Positions 44,653 to 53,943 are shown, counted from the stretch's first letter. The stretch: 64,000 nt of DNA from Microbacterium sp. Root53 (GCF_001426925.1 NZ_LMFR01000021.1:107590-171589); one strand, 5' to 3'. Notes: generated by a model from the letters alone, not told the origin. Program-made: numbers and translations.

Positions 44653-44958
44653 TCACAGCACGAACGCCCACGCCCACTCCAGTTCCCCGTCCGCGCGGAA
44701 CCAGGTGATCGTGACCGTGGTGTCGTCGAGGTCGCATCCGCACAGGCACAGCTCGCGGGACTCGCCGGGCCCCATCCGCCCCCAGCTCTCGCGATCCGGG
44801 GCGTGGTCGCCGTCGGCGACGTGGATGCGCACGTACGTGAGGGCATCCGGGCTCTCGTTGACGATCAGCGGGTGCGCGGGATCGTCGCGGTCGACGTGCC
44901 AGGGCACGCGATAGGCGTCGGAGGCGGGGGACTCGGCGGGATCGAGGGCTCGCAGCAT
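44653..44958 (-). CDS. Small hypothetical protein
   Basis: A 101-residue acidic protein I do not recognise. It contains HPLIVNESPDALTYVRIHVADGDHA and a cysteine cluster ELCLCGCDLDDTTVTITWFR, and looks like an all-beta fold similar in layout to small IgG-like or cupredoxin-sized proteins. A TAGCGT hexamer 7 nt before the ATG, the same arrangement as other leaderless genes here, supports that it is transcribed. The three closely spaced cysteines could bind metal. No signal peptide is seen. Confidence 0.55.
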   Translation of the reverse strand: MLRALDPAESPASDAYRVPWHVDRDDPAHPLIVNESPDALTYVRIHVADGDHAPDRESWGRMGPGESRELCLCGCDLDDTTVTITWFRADGELEWAWAFVL

Positions 44959-44965
44959 GCCCGTG

Positions 44966-44971
44966 ACGCTA
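44966..44971 (-). promoter_or_regulatory. -10 box (TAGCGT) for the small hypothetical gene
   Basis: Minus-strand TAGCGT ends 7 nt before ATG 44958. Confidence 0.4.
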
Positions 44972-44997
44972 CGAGCGGGCGGCGACCCGCGAGGGTC

Positions 44998-45942
44998 TCA
45001 GGAGGCCCCGTGATCCGTCTCTGTGGACGACTCGATCGATCCGGCCCCTGTGGACGACCGCCGCGGCACCGCACGCCCCGCGATCTCGCCGGCCCTGCGT
45101 CCCACGGCGCCCGCTCCCGACGCCACGGCCGAGCCGAGGCGCTTGACCCCGCGCATCGCGCTGCGCTCGAGGCGCTCGGCGCCCGGCTGGGGCTCGAGCT
45201 CGGCGGGAAGCACCGCGGGCGCGATTCCGAACGCCTTGCGGGACGCCTTGACGACCTTGCGCCCGAGGATGTGGTTGCCCGCGCCGCCGATCGCCGCGCC
45301 GACGCCGAACGGCAGGGCCTTGCCGAGCAGCGATGCGCCGCCGCGAGTGGCGAAGTGGTGGATGAACGACGTCTTGAGCCGGTCGAGCAGCGGACCCACG
45401 GCGGCGCGGGGGAGCGTCTTGGTGACGACCTCGCCCCAGTACCCCGAACGGGTGCTCTTGCCCGCGGCCTGGGCGGCGAGCTGGCGCACGAGGTTGATGC
45501 CCTCGTCGCCGAGCATGAGCGTCAGGACGAGCGCGCGGGCGCGGTCCGGCGACTCGATCGCGATGCCGTGCACCTCGGCGAGCGACTGCGCGAACAGCGC
45601 GGTCGCCTCCAGGAAGCCGACCGTCTCGGCGCCCGAGAGGCCGAGCGTGACCGCGGTGCCGAACCCGGGCACCACGGCGGTGGCGCCGACGGCCGCGCCG
45701 CCGGTCGTGACGGCCGCGAGGTAGCGGTTCTCGAGGATCCGCACGAGCTCCTCGGGAGTCGCGTCGGGATGGCGCAGCCGGATAGAACGGAGGTGCGCGA
45801 CCACGACGGGGCGCTGCACGCGGATGACCCGGTCGAGCACGCGCACGAGGAACGGATGCTCCTCGTGGCCGGCGGGCGGGAGGCCGCCCTGCCACGGCGC
45901 GTCGGGCGGCAGCGAGTGGATGCGGTGGACCTTGGCGGACAC
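44998..45942 (-). CDS. Hypothetical protein, possibly EcsC-like
   Basis: A 314-residue protein. After a helical N-terminus (RVLDRVIRVQRPVVVAHLR) comes a Gly/Ala-rich hydrophobic patch, AAVTTGGAAVGATAVVPGFGTAV (about 78-100), and a second patch GGASLLGKALPFGVGAAIGGAGNH. These resemble EcsC-family proteins, whose role is unclear, but I do not hold this firmly. The last 80 residues are low-complexity. The start is GTG 45942 with TAGGAT 7 nt upstream. No operon partner is evident. Confidence 0.65.
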   Translation of the reverse strand: MSAKVHRIHSLPPDAPWQGGLPPAGHEEHPFLVRVLDRVIRVQRPVVVAHLRSIRLRHPDATPEELVRILENRYLAAVTTGGAAVGATAVVPGFGTAVTLGLSGAETVGFLEATALFAQSLAEVHGIAIESPDRARALVLTLMLGDEGINLVRQLAAQAAGKSTRSGYWGEVVTKTLPRAAVGPLLDRLKTSFIHHFATRGGASLLGKALPFGVGAAIGGAGNHILGRKVVKASRKAFGIAPAVLPAELEPQPGAERLERSAMRGVKRLGSAVASGAGAVGRRAGEIAGRAVPRRSSTGAGSIESSTETDHGAS

Positions 45943-45949
45943 GCGCGTG

Positions 45950-45955
45950 ATCCTA
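45950..45955 (-). promoter_or_regulatory. -10 box (TAGGAT) for the EcsC-like gene
   Basis: Minus-strand TAGGAT ends 7 nt before the GTG at 45942. Confidence 0.45.
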
Positions 45956-45990
45956 GGTCGTCGACGCGACGAGAGCCTGAGGGCTCCCGG

Positions 45991-46683
45991 TCAGACGTAC
46001 TCGTTCGCGTGCTCGAGGTCCGACGCCGTGTCGATCTCGACCGCGTACAGGTCGGAGATGTCCATCGGCACGAGCTTCACCCCGTCGTGCTGGATGGCCA
46101 GCTCGAGACCGCGCTCGAAGTAGTCCTGGTCGTCCACGCGCGCGAGGTGGCGCATGAACGCGGGCTTGTCGGCGCGCGAGATGTAGTTGATGCCCACGGC
46201 CTCGCCGATGCCGCCCACGACGGTCTTCGACAGCTCGGCGATGTGCCCGTTCGCGTCGAGGGTGTACTTGACCTCCTCGTCGCTGACCTTGGCGGTGTTG
46301 ACCGTGACGAACGACTGATCGGCCTCGATCAGCGAGATGGCGCGGCCGAGCACGCGCGGGTCGAAGACGACGTCGCCGTTCATCCAGAGCACGCCCTTCT
46401 TGCCGGTCGCCTGGAGGGCGCGCAGCAGGCTCTTGGACGTGTTGGTCTGGTCGTAGCGCTCGTTGTAGACGTACTTCGAGTCGGGGAACGCGTCGACGAT
46501 GGTCTCGGCGCGGTAGCCGACCACCGTCGTGATGCGTGCGTCGGGGCCGAACGCGGCGTGGATGTTGTCACGCTGCTGCTGCATGATCGAGCGGCCGTCG
46601 TTGAGCTCGGTGAGCGGCTTGGGCAGCGCGCGGCCGAGACGCGAGCCCATGCCCGCGGCGAGGATGACGATCCGGAAAGACAT
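45991..46683 (-). CDS. Sugar/choline-type nucleotidyltransferase
   Basis: A 230-residue NTP_transferase-fold enzyme. The nucleotide-binding signature is LAAGMGSRLGRALPKPL at the N-terminus, and the metal-binding Asp lies in WMNGDVVFDP. The C-terminal half has DQDYFERGLELAI and ISDLYAVEIDTASDLEHAN, typical of LicC-like phosphocholine cytidylyltransferases and sugar-1-phosphate nucleotidyltransferases. It likely activates a small phosphorylated molecule for cell-surface polymers. ATG 46683 follows AAGGGGG; the upstream open frame is not family-like. Solitary gene, divergent from the ABC ATPase. Confidence 0.85.
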   Translation of the reverse strand: MSFRIVILAAGMGSRLGRALPKPLTELNDGRSIMQQQRDNIHAAFGPDARITTVVGYRAETIVDAFPDSKYVYNERYDQTNTSKSLLRALQATGKKGVLWMNGDVVFDPRVLGRAISLIEADQSFVTVNTAKVSDEEVKYTLDANGHIAELSKTVVGGIGEAVGINYISRADKPAFMRHLARVDDQDYFERGLELAIQHDGVKLVPMDISDLYAVEIDTASDLEHANEYV

Positions 46684-46864
46684 GTTGCCCCCTTGAGCCT
46701 TGTTCCCGCGCCGTTCACGGAACGGACACAGGATGTGCACCCCCATGTTACCGGGGCGCCCCTGGGAACCGGCAGAGATGCCACCTGACCGGCATTTCTG
46801 TGCGGGAGAGTCACGGATCCGGAACAAGGCGCGACGGACCCAGGCTCACGTCGGAAGCGGTTGC

Positions 46865-46870
46865 TACGGT
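46865..46870 (+). promoter_or_regulatory. -10 box (TACGGT) for the ABC exporter, leaderless type
   Basis: TACGGT ends 6 nt before the GTG start at 46877. Confidence 0.45.
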
Positions 46871-46876
46871 GAAGCG

Positions 46877-48340
46877 GTGACCTCCTCGCCTCTGGAAGAA
46901 GACCCCGGGACCCCCGCCTCGCAGGGGAGCCCGGCGGCCCAGGGGGCCGAAAGCCCGAAGCGTCCCGCGGCGAAGCGTCCGGCGGCCAAGCGGCCCGCCG
47001 CGAAGCGTCCGGCGCCCCGTGCGACGAGCTCCGCCGACGCGATCGACGCCGGCGCGTCGCAGGATGACGCGGGCCCCGCGCGCCCGGCGCCGCGGAAGCC
47101 CGCGGCCCCGCGCAAGCCCGCCGCTCCGCGCAAGCCCGCGGCGAAGCGACCCGCGCAGGGGGCGCCGCGCGCGGGCACCAAGACCTCCGCCGCGCGGAAC
47201 GCGGCCGGGCGCACGGCGGTTCCCGAGCCGGTGACAGCCGAGTCGGCGCCGGTCGAGGTCGTGGAGCCGGTACCGGTCGCCGAGCCCGAGGCGGCCCTCG
47301 AGCCGGCGCCCGTCGATCCTGTGTCGGTTGAGTCTGGGCCCGCCGAATCCGAGCCGGCGGACGAGCCCGAGGCCCCGGTCGAGCCCGCGCCCGCCGAGCC
47401 CGAGGCCGCGGTAGAGTCCCAGGTCGCGGAGCCTGCGGAGCCCGACACCGAGCCCGCCGCCGAGCCCGCCGCGGACGAGGCGACCGAGGTCCTGGCCGCC
47501 GCGGAGCCCCGAGACGGCAGGCCGCCGCTGCCCGAGCCGGTCATGCCTCCGAACCTCGTGATCCCGCCGCGCCCCGCCCCGCCGGCGGCGCTGAAGCTGC
47601 GCGGGGTGTCGCGCTCGTATGGCGGCACGACCGCCGTCGCGGGCATCGACCTGACGGTCCCCGCGGGGTCGTTCTACGGGCTCGTCGGCCCGAACGGCGC
47701 CGGCAAGACCACGACCCTGTCGATGATCGCGGGCCTGCTGCGCCCGGACCGGGGCCACATCGAGGTCGCGGGCATCGACCTGGCGAAGAACCCCCGCGCC
47801 GCCAAGGCGCTCATGGGCGTGCTGCCGGACCGCCTGCGCACGTTCGATCGGCTCACGGGGCGTCAGCTGCTCTACTACTTCGGCGTGCTGCGGGGCCTCA
47901 AGCCCGACGTCGTCGCCAAGCGCACGGCCGACCTGGCACGCGCGTTCGACCTCACCGACGCGCTCGGACGCGTCGTGTCGGACTACTCGGCGGGCATGAC
48001 CAAGAAGGTGATGCTCGCGGGTGCGATGATCCACTCGCCGCGCCTGCTCGTCCTGGACGAGCCGTTCGAGGCGGTCGACCCGGTGTCGTCGGCGAGCATC
48101 CTCGACATCCTCACGACGTACGTGTCGCACGGCGGCACCGTCCTGCTGTCGAGCCACGGCATGGACCTCATCGAGCGCGTGTGCACGCGGGTCGCGGTGA
48201 TCGTCGCCGGCCAGCTGCTCGCCGAGGGCACGGTCGACGAGGTCAAGGGCGAGCTCACGCTCGAGCAGCGCTTCGTGGAGCTCTCCGGCGAGGTCAGCAG
48301 CATGGAGGGCCTGGAGTGGCTGCACACGTTCTCCGACTGA
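46877..48340 (+). CDS. ABC transporter ATP-binding protein with long low-complexity N-terminus
   Basis: A 487-residue protein. The first ~235 residues are disordered: Lys/Arg-Pro-Ala repeats (KRPAAKRPAAKRP, APRKPAAPRKPAA) and then acidic Pro-Ala-Glu repeats. The rest is a standard ABC ATPase with Walker A GPNGAGKTTT, an unusual signature region DYSAGMTKKVMLA (canonical SGGQ replaced by SAGM), Walker B LLVLDEPFEAVDP and the H-loop SSHG. GTG 46877 is the start. The permease follows 11 nt downstream, so they form an exporter pair. The basic-then-acidic tail is the odd feature; substrate unknown. Confidence 0.88.
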   Translation: MTSSPLEEDPGTPASQGSPAAQGAESPKRPAAKRPAAKRPAAKRPAPRATSSADAIDAGASQDDAGPARPAPRKPAAPRKPAAPRKPAAKRPAQGAPRAGTKTSAARNAAGRTAVPEPVTAESAPVEVVEPVPVAEPEAALEPAPVDPVSVESGPAESEPADEPEAPVEPAPAEPEAAVESQVAEPAEPDTEPAAEPAADEATEVLAAAEPRDGRPPLPEPVMPPNLVIPPRPAPPAALKLRGVSRSYGGTTAVAGIDLTVPAGSFYGLVGPNGAGKTTTLSMIAGLLRPDRGHIEVAGIDLAKNPRAAKALMGVLPDRLRTFDRLTGRQLLYYFGVLRGLKPDVVAKRTADLARAFDLTDALGRVVSDYSAGMTKKVMLAGAMIHSPRLLVLDEPFEAVDPVSSASILDILTTYVSHGGTVLLSSHGMDLIERVCTRVAVIVAGQLLAEGTVDEVKGELTLEQRFVELSGEVSSMEGLEWLHTFSD

Positions 48341-48351
48341 GGCTCGCCCTG

Positions 48352-49887
48352 ATGGCCGGCGCGCTGCGCGGGCCCGCGACGCGCACGGTGTGGCGCCTGA
48401 TCGGACTCGCGATCCTCGCGGTGGTCGTCGTCCTCGTCTGCCAGGGCACGCTGTCGCTCGTCGACGCGCCGGCGCCGGTCGCGTTCGCGCTGCTCGTGCT
48501 GGCCGGGTCCGCCATCGCGCTGTCGTTCGCCGTCGGGCCGATCGTGGCCGGCGCGGTCGACCCGCTCGACCCCCGCCGGTTCGCGGTGCTCGGCCTCGCG
48601 CCGCGTCCGCTCGCCGGCGTGCTCGCCGCCGTCGGCTTCGTGAGCGTGCCGATCCTCGCTGTGCTCGCGTTCGACGTCTGCGCCGCGATCGTCTGGACCG
48701 CGCAGGGCGTGCCCGGTCTCGTCAGCGCGCTCACCGCGATCCTGCATGTCGCGACCTGCGTCCTCCTGGCGCGGCTGAGCATGGCCTTCGGATCGGCCGT
48801 GCTGCGTCCGCGGCGCACGCGCGAGCTCTCGGGCCTGTTCGTGCTCGGGATCGTCGTGGTGCTGGTGCCTGTGATCGTGTTCCTCTCGTCGCTGGAATGG
48901 CGCGGCCGGGTGCCCAGCGCCCTCGCGACCGCGGCCGAGATCCTCGGCGCCACCCCGATCGGCGCGGCCTCGGCGCTGCCGGGAGCCCTCGCGCTCGACG
49001 ACGGCCGCGGCGCGTGGCTCGCGGCCGCCGTCGCCGTGGCGACGCTCGCGCTCACGGCGGCGGCCTGGCTGTTCGCGGTCGAGCGCATCCTGACCACGAT
49101 CGACAACCCGGTCGAGGCGCGCGGCCGCGGGGGACTGGGCTGGTTCGCGCTGGTGCCCGGCACCCCGGCCGGAGTCATCGCCGCGCGCGGGCTCGTGTAC
49201 TGGCTGCGCGACAGCCGCTACCTGGTGAACGTCGTGATCATCCCGGTCGCCGGCCTGCTGCCGTGCGTGCCGCTCCTGATCGCCGGCGTGCCCCCCGAGA
49301 TCGTCGCCCTCGTGCCCGTCCCGATCATGGCGCTCTTCTTCGGCTGGCTTCCGCACAACGACGTCGCGTACGACTCCAGCGCGGTCTGGATGCACATCAC
49401 GAGCGCGGTGCGCGGCATCTCGGACCGCGTCGGCCGGCTCGTCCCGGTGCTGCTCATCGCCGTGCCGGTGCTCGCGATCGCCATCCCGATCGCGACGGCG
49501 ACCTACGGGCGGTGGGCCGTCCTGCCCGCGATCACCGGCGTCGCCGCGAGCCTGCTACTGACCGGGCTCGGCCTGTCGAGCATCTCGTCGGTGGTCGGCC
49601 CGTATGCGGTGTCCCGGCCCGGCGACAGCCCGTTCCAGCAGCCGCAGCGCTCCGACTCGAGCGGCGTCACGGCGCAGGCCGTCGTGATGATGGGGGCGAT
49701 CGTCCTCAGCGCTCCCACCCTCTGGCTCGGCTGGCTCACGATCACCCAGGACGTCGAGAACGCCGTGCCCGCCATGTGGACCGGGCTGGGCATCGGGTTC
49801 GCGGTGCTGGTGCTCGGGCTCGGCCTCGGCTCGTGGCTCTTCGAGCGCCGCGGGGCGCGGATCATGGAGTTCGCGGGCACGACCTGA
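48352..49887 (+). CDS. ABC transporter permease
   Basis: A 511-residue membrane protein with about twelve hydrophobic segments, no nucleotide-binding site and no signal peptide. It follows the ABC ATPase by 11 nt, so it is the presumed membrane partner of a type-2-like exporter. Segments such as LVNVVIIPVAGLLPCVPLLIAG and HNDVAYDSSAVWMHITSAVRG resemble actinobacterial multi-spanning ABC permeases of unknown substrate. ATG 48352 is taken as start; no ribosome site stands out. The C-terminus is LFERRGARIMEFAGTT. Confidence 0.82.
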   Translation: MAGALRGPATRTVWRLIGLAILAVVVVLVCQGTLSLVDAPAPVAFALLVLAGSAIALSFAVGPIVAGAVDPLDPRRFAVLGLAPRPLAGVLAAVGFVSVPILAVLAFDVCAAIVWTAQGVPGLVSALTAILHVATCVLLARLSMAFGSAVLRPRRTRELSGLFVLGIVVVLVPVIVFLSSLEWRGRVPSALATAAEILGATPIGAASALPGALALDDGRGAWLAAAVAVATLALTAAAWLFAVERILTTIDNPVEARGRGGLGWFALVPGTPAGVIAARGLVYWLRDSRYLVNVVIIPVAGLLPCVPLLIAGVPPEIVALVPVPIMALFFGWLPHNDVAYDSSAVWMHITSAVRGISDRVGRLVPVLLIAVPVLAIAIPIATATYGRWAVLPAITGVAASLLLTGLGLSSISSVVGPYAVSRPGDSPFQQPQRSDSSGVTAQAVVMMGAIVLSAPTLWLGWLTITQDVENAVPAMWTGLGIGFAVLVLGLGLGSWLFERRGARIMEFAGTT

Positions 49888-49947
49888 GGCGCCCCTCGGA
49901 CGGCCCGTCGGGGCGCCCGGACCGGAGCGCTCCGGCACGCCCGCGAC

Positions 49948-49953
49948 TACACT
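49948..49953 (+). promoter_or_regulatory. -10 box (TACACT) for the DUF3039 gene, leaderless type
   Basis: TACACT ends 8 nt before ATG 49962. Confidence 0.45.
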
Positions 49954-49961
49954 GGGCCGCT

Positions 49962-50228
49962 ATGAGCACCCCCCTCGATACGCCGGGCGACGGCGGCACG
50001 GCCCTCCTCGATCGCGAGCTCGAGAAGCTCCTCGAAGAGGAGAACATCGAGCCGGGCGACCACGAGCGCTTCTCGCACTACGTCAAGAAGGAGAAGATCC
50101 TCGAGTCGGCGCTCACGGGCAAGCCCGTGCGCGCGCTGTGCGGCAAGAAGTGGACCCCGGGCCGCGACCCCGAGAAGTTCCCGGTGTGCCCCACCTGCAA
50201 GGAGATCTACGAGTCGCTGAACTCGTGA
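49962..50228 (+). CDS. DUF3039 small zinc-binding protein
   Basis: An 88-residue actinobacterial protein. A short helix-rich N-terminus (LLDRELEKLLEEENIEPGDHERFSHYV) is followed by ALCGKKWTPGRDPEKFPVCPTCKEIYES, where Cys59, Cys76 and Cys79 with a nearby His would bind zinc. DUF3039 function is unknown; it is broadly conserved in Actinobacteria. Convergent with pncB, only 4 nt apart. Confidence 0.88.
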   Translation: MSTPLDTPGDGGTALLDRELEKLLEEENIEPGDHERFSHYVKKEKILESALTGKPVRALCGKKWTPGRDPEKFPVCPTCKEIYESLNS

Positions 50229-50232
50229 CCGC

Positions 50233-51564
50233 TCAGGCGTCGCCCGCGTCGAGGTAGACGGTCGGGATCGCCGGATCCGAGCGGCTGAGCGCGAGCGCGC
50301 GGATCGGCAGCTCCTCGCGCACCCGGAGGTGGTGCTCGCGCGCGGCCTCCACGCCGGCGGGACCCTCGAACTCCGCGACGGGCTCGCCGTCGATCACGAG
50401 GTCGACCTGCAGCGGACGCGCATCCGGGTGCTCCGACGCCTCGGCCAGGCGCTCGAATCCGTCGGCGACCTCGACCAGCTCCTGCGTCGCCACGCCGTTC
50501 TCCAGCACCCGGAACGCGGTCTTGCGGCCGCCCTGCGAGCCCTTGCCCTCGGCGGTCTTGGCCACCGACACCCAGCTGCCGTCCGTCGCCTGTCGCGCGA
50601 CCAGCTTGTAGACCATGCCCGCGGTCGGGTGGCCGGAACCCGTCACGACCGACGTGCCCACGCCGTACGCGTCGACGGGCGAGGCGGCCAGCGCGGCGAT
50701 CGCGTACTCGTCGAGGTCGCTCGTGACGGTGATCCGCGTGCCGGTCGCGCCGAGCGCGTCGAGCTGCGCGCGCACCGTGGCCGCGACGGTGGGCAGGTCG
50801 CCCGAGTCGAGGCGCACGCCGCCCAGCCCGGTGCCCGCGACGCGGATGGCGGTCTCGACGCCCTTCTCGATGTCGTACGTGTCGACGAGCAGCGTCGTCC
50901 CGGTGCCGAGCGCCTCGACCTGGGCGCGGAAGGCGTCCTCCTCGCTGTCGTGCAGCAGCGTCCAGGAGTGCGCGGCCGTGCCCATGGTGGGGATGCCCCA
51001 GCGCCGCCCGGCCTCCAGATTGCTCGTCGAGCCGAAGCCGGCGATGTACGCGGCGCGCGCGGCGGCGATCGCGGACGCCTCGCCGGCGCGACGGGATCCC
51101 ATCTCGGCGAGGGGACGGTCGCCCGCGGCGACGCTCATGCGGGAGGCGGCGGTCGCGACGGCCGAGTCGTGGTTCAGGACGCTGAGCGCGATCGTCTCGA
51201 GGATCACGGCGTCGGCGAAGCTGCCCTCGACCGTCAGGATGGGGGAGCCGGGGAAGTACAGCTCGCCCTCGCGGTAGCCCGTGATGGATCCCGAGAACCG
51301 GTAGCTCTCGAGGTAGGCGACGGCCTCCGGGCTGACCACGTGCTCGTCGCGCAGGAAGCGCAGCTCGTCGTCGCCGAAGCGGAAGTCGCGCAGCAGCGCG
51401 AGCAGGCGCCCGGTGCCGCCCACGACGCCGAAGCGGCGGCCGCCCGAGAGGCGGCGGGCGAACAGCTCGAACACGCAGCGTCGCTGTGCGGTGCCGTCCC
51501 GCAGGGCGGCGTCGAGCATCGTGAGCTCGTAGCGGTCGGTCATCAGGGCCGTGGAGGCGCTCAT
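50233..51564 (-). CDS. pncB: Nicotinate phosphoribosyltransferase
   Basis: A 443-residue enzyme of the NAD salvage pathway converting nicotinate and PRPP to nicotinate mononucleotide. It begins with the family motif [12 protein letters not shown] and contains [19 protein letters not shown], the PRPP region [14 protein letters not shown], and [15 protein letters not shown]. Length is that of the PncB1/PncB2-type actinobacterial enzymes. ATG 51564 is supported by TAAGGT 7 nt upstream; the open frame beyond it overlaps murI. Divergent from murI with a 61-nt shared promoter region. Confidence 0.94.
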   Translation of the reverse strand: MSASTALMTDRYELTMLDAALRDGTAQRRCVFELFARRLSGGRRFGVVGGTGRLLALLRDFRFGDDELRFLRDEHVVSPEAVAYLESYRFSGSITGYREGELYFPGSPILTVEGSFADAVILETIALSVLNHDSAVATAASRMSVAAGDRPLAEMGSRRAGEASAIAAARAAYIAGFGSTSNLEAGRRWGIPTMGTAAHSWTLLHDSEEDAFRAQVEALGTGTTLLVDTYDIEKGVETAIRVAGTGLGGVRLDSGDLPTVAATVRAQLDALGATGTRITVTSDLDEYAIAALAASPVDAYGVGTSVVTGSGHPTAGMVYKLVARQATDGSWVSVAKTAEGKGSQGGRKTAFRVLENGVATQELVEVADGFERLAEASEHPDARPLQVDLVIDGEPVAEFEGPAGVEAAREHHLRVREELPIRALALSRSDPAIPTVYLDAGDA

Positions 51565-51571
51565 GTCAGCA

Positions 51572-51577
51572 ACCTTA
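51572..51577 (-). promoter_or_regulatory. -10 box (TAAGGT) for pncB, leaderless type
   Basis: Minus-strand TAAGGT ends 7 nt before the pncB ATG. Confidence 0.45.
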
Positions 51578-51611
51578 GCGGCGCCCGATCCGGCCGTCCG
51601 GGTGCCCCGGG

Positions 51612-51617
51612 TACGCT
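51612..51617 (+). promoter_or_regulatory. -10 box (TACGCT) for murI, leaderless type
   Basis: TACGCT ends 8 nt before the murI ATG. Confidence 0.45.
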
Positions 51618-51625
51618 GGGACATC

Positions 51626-52447
51626 ATGAACGACGCGCCCATCGGCATCTTCGACTCCGGCGTCGGCGGGCTCACGGTGGCGCGGGCGATCGGCGACCAG
51701 CTGCCGCGCGAGTCCATGCTCTACATCGGCGACACGGCGCACTCGCCGTACGGTCCGAAGCCCATCGCGGACGTGCGCCGGTACGCGCTCGAGGTGCTGG
51801 ACACGCTGGTCGATCAGGGCGTGAAGATGCTCGTGATCGCGTGCAACACCGCGTCGGCCGCCATGCTGCGCGATGCGCGAGAGCGCTACGCGGTGCCGGT
51901 CGTCGAGGTGATCGGGCCCGCCGTGCGGACCGCGCTGTCCACCACGCGCAACGGCCGGATCGGCGTGATCGGCACCGTGGGCACGATCGGGTCGGGCGCG
52001 TACCAGGACATGCTCGAGGTCAATCCCGGCGTCCAGGTGTCGACCGCCGCGTGCCCCCGGTTCGTGGAGTTCGTGGAGGCGGGCGACACCGACTCGCCCG
52101 AGGTGCTCGCGGCCGCCGAGGAGTACCTGGCGCCGCTGCGCGAGGCCGGGGTCGACACGGTCGTGCTCGGCTGCACGCACTACCCCTTCCTGAAGGGCGC
52201 GATCAGCTACGTCATGGGCGCGGACGTCTCGCTCGTCTCGAGCGACACCGAGACCGCGAAGGACGTGTACCGGCAGCTCGTCAGCCGCGACCTGCTCGCC
52301 GGCCCCGACGCGACGCCCCGCCACGAGTACGAGGCGACGGGAGCCGCGACCCAGGACTTCATCGCGCTCGCCAACCGCCTGCTCGGGCGCGAGGTGCGCG
52401 ATGTGCGCCTCGTCCGCACGGGCGCGATCGATCTCTCCGCGCTCTGA
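51626..52447 (+). CDS. murI: Glutamate racemase
   Basis: A 273-residue cofactor-independent racemase making D-glutamate for peptidoglycan. The two catalytic cysteines are in [10 protein letters not shown] and LGCTHYPF, and the N-terminal [13 protein letters not shown] and SPYGPK motifs are canonical. ATG 51626 starts [10 protein letters not shown]; the longer open frame overlaps pncB. rph follows 34 nt downstream and rdgB overlaps closely, a murI-rph-rdgB order widely conserved in Actinobacteria. Confidence 0.96.
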   Translation: MNDAPIGIFDSGVGGLTVARAIGDQLPRESMLYIGDTAHSPYGPKPIADVRRYALEVLDTLVDQGVKMLVIACNTASAAMLRDARERYAVPVVEVIGPAVRTALSTTRNGRIGVIGTVGTIGSGAYQDMLEVNPGVQVSTAACPRFVEFVEAGDTDSPEVLAAAEEYLAPLREAGVDTVVLGCTHYPFLKGAISYVMGADVSLVSSDTETAKDVYRQLVSRDLLAGPDATPRHEYEATGAATQDFIALANRLLGREVRDVRLVRTGAIDLSAL

Positions 52448-52481
52448 TCCGCGCGACATCCGACACCGAACGAGGAGCCCC

Positions 52482-53216
52482 ATGACCACGCGTGCCGACG
52501 GTCGCACCCCCGACCAGCTGCGACCCATCACGATCGAGCGCGGCTGGAGCGGCCACGCCGAGGGCTCGGCCCTCATCAGCTTCGGCGGCACGAAGGTGCT
52601 GTGCACGGCGTCCTTCACCAACGGCGTGCCGCGCTGGCTGACCGGCAAGGGCAAGGGCTGGGTCACGGCGGAGTACGCCATGCTGCCCCGCGCCACGCAC
52701 GACCGCAGCGACCGCGAGAGCGTCAAGGGCCGCATCGGCGGGCGCACGCACGAGATCTCGCGCCTGATCGGCCGCGCGCTGCGCGCGGTGGTCGACACCA
52801 AGGCGCTCGGCGAGAACACGATCGTGATCGACTGCGACGTGCTGCAGGCCGACGGCGGCACGCGCACGGCCGCGATCACGGGCGCGTACGTCGCGCTCGC
52901 CGACGCGATCGAGTGGGGCCGCGAGCGCAAGTTCATCGCGCAGAAGGCGCAGGTGCTGAGCGACTCGGTCGCGGCCGTCTCGGTCGGGATCATCGACGGC
53001 GAGCCCATGCTGGACCTCGCCTACGTCGAGGACGTGCGCGCCGAGACCGACATGAACGTCGTGGTCACGGGCAGGGGCCTGTTCGTCGAGGTGCAGGGCA
53101 CGGCCGAGGGCGCGCCGTTCGACAAGGCCGAGCTCGACCTCCTGCTCGAGCTGGGCGTGAACGGCTGCGCCGAGCTGCGCACCCACCAGCTCGCCGCGCT
53201 GGGCCGGGAGTCCTGA
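52482..53216 (+). CDS. rph: Ribonuclease PH
   Basis: A 244-residue phosphorolytic 3'-5' exoribonuclease that trims tRNA 3' ends. Characteristic segments are [47 protein letters not shown], and the active-site [26 protein letters not shown] precedes the ATG by 6 nt. The downstream rdgB start lies 2 nt past the stop, and translation is probably coupled. Full length and all core motifs are present. Confidence 0.96.
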   Translation: MTTRADGRTPDQLRPITIERGWSGHAEGSALISFGGTKVLCTASFTNGVPRWLTGKGKGWVTAEYAMLPRATHDRSDRESVKGRIGGRTHEISRLIGRALRAVVDTKALGENTIVIDCDVLQADGGTRTAAITGAYVALADAIEWGRERKFIAQKAQVLSDSVAAVSVGIIDGEPMLDLAYVEDVRAETDMNVVVTGRGLFVEVQGTAEGAPFDKAELDLLLELGVNGCAELRTHQLAALGRES

Positions 53217-53218
53217 AC

Positions 53219-53806
53219 GTGCCGCAGATCGTGCTGGCCACCCACAACGCGCACAAGGTCGCGGAATTCCAGTCGATCGTGGCGCGCGTGCGACCCGATC
53301 TCGAGGTCATCGCGTACGACGGCCCCGAGCCCGTCGAGGACGGCACGACGTTCGCCGAGAACGCGCTGATCAAGGCCCGCACCGCGGCCGCGCACACGGG
53401 GCTGCCCGCGCTCGCCGACGACTCCGGCATCTGCGTCGACGTGCTGGGGGGATCGCCGGGCGTGTTCTCCGCGTACTGGGCCGGGCACGCGAAGGACGAC
53501 GGGGCGAACCTGCGCCTGCTGCTCGATCAGCTCTCCGACATCCGGGATCCGCACCGCGGCGCGCACTACAACTCCACGATCGCGCTGGTGACGCCGGCGG
53601 GCGAGGAGCACACGGTCGAGGGGATCTGGCCCGGCCGCCTCGCGGACGTCCCGCGCGGACAGGGCGGCTTCGGCTACGACCCCGTGTTCCTCCCGGACGA
53701 CCAGGACGGGCGCACCGCCGCCGAGCTCACGGCCGAGGAGAAGAACGCAGCCTCCCACCGCGCGCGCGCCTTCGTTGCGCTGCAGCCGCTGCTGAGTTCT
53801 CTCTAG
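53219..53806 (+). CDS. rdgB: dITP/XTP pyrophosphatase (RdgB/HAM1 family)
   Basis: A 195-residue nucleotide-pool sanitising enzyme that hydrolyses non-canonical purine NTPs to the monophosphate. Signature motifs are ATHNAHKVAEF at the N-terminus, FAENALIKA, ADDSGICVDVLGG with the metal-binding aspartates, and QGGFGYDPVFLP. GTG 53219 is the start, with GGGAG 8 nt upstream inside the end of rph. Last gene of murI-rph-rdgB. Confidence 0.94.
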   Translation: MPQIVLATHNAHKVAEFQSIVARVRPDLEVIAYDGPEPVEDGTTFAENALIKARTAAAHTGLPALADDSGICVDVLGGSPGVFSAYWAGHAKDDGANLRLLLDQLSDIRDPHRGAHYNSTIALVTPAGEEHTVEGIWPGRLADVPRGQGGFGYDPVFLPDDQDGRTAAELTAEEKNAASHRARAFVALQPLLSSL

Positions 53807-53825
53807 AAGCGTCTCGCACGCTCTC

Positions 53826-53845
53826 GGGCGCCCCTTCGGGGGCCC
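53826..53845. terminator. Weak hairpin after rdgB
   Basis: GCCCC-TTCG-GGGGC forms a short UUCG-loop stem inside a 137-nt gap between convergent rdgB and the SGNH gene. The gap also contains further short CGCTTCGCG-type palindromes. Confidence 0.35.
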
Positions 53846-53943
53846 TCGGCGAGCGAGGATGGTCGCTGACGCTCCCATCGGCAGCGCTTCGCGCTGGATG
53901 AGTCGCTTCGCTCCACGCTCGCCGCGCTCGCACGGGGTCGGAC

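Noticed and set aside
46960..47160. Tandem AAGCGTCCGGCGGCC-like DNA repeats as a microsatellite or CRISPR-like array
   Set aside because: They are in-frame codons for KRPAA/APRKPAA repeats in the ABC ATPase; there are no spacers and no cas genes.
53815..53943. Cluster of short CGCTTCGCG-type palindromes after rdgB as a mobile repeat
   Set aside because: Stems are only 4-5 bp, differ from each other and match nothing else in the window; probably just a GC-rich convergent gap.
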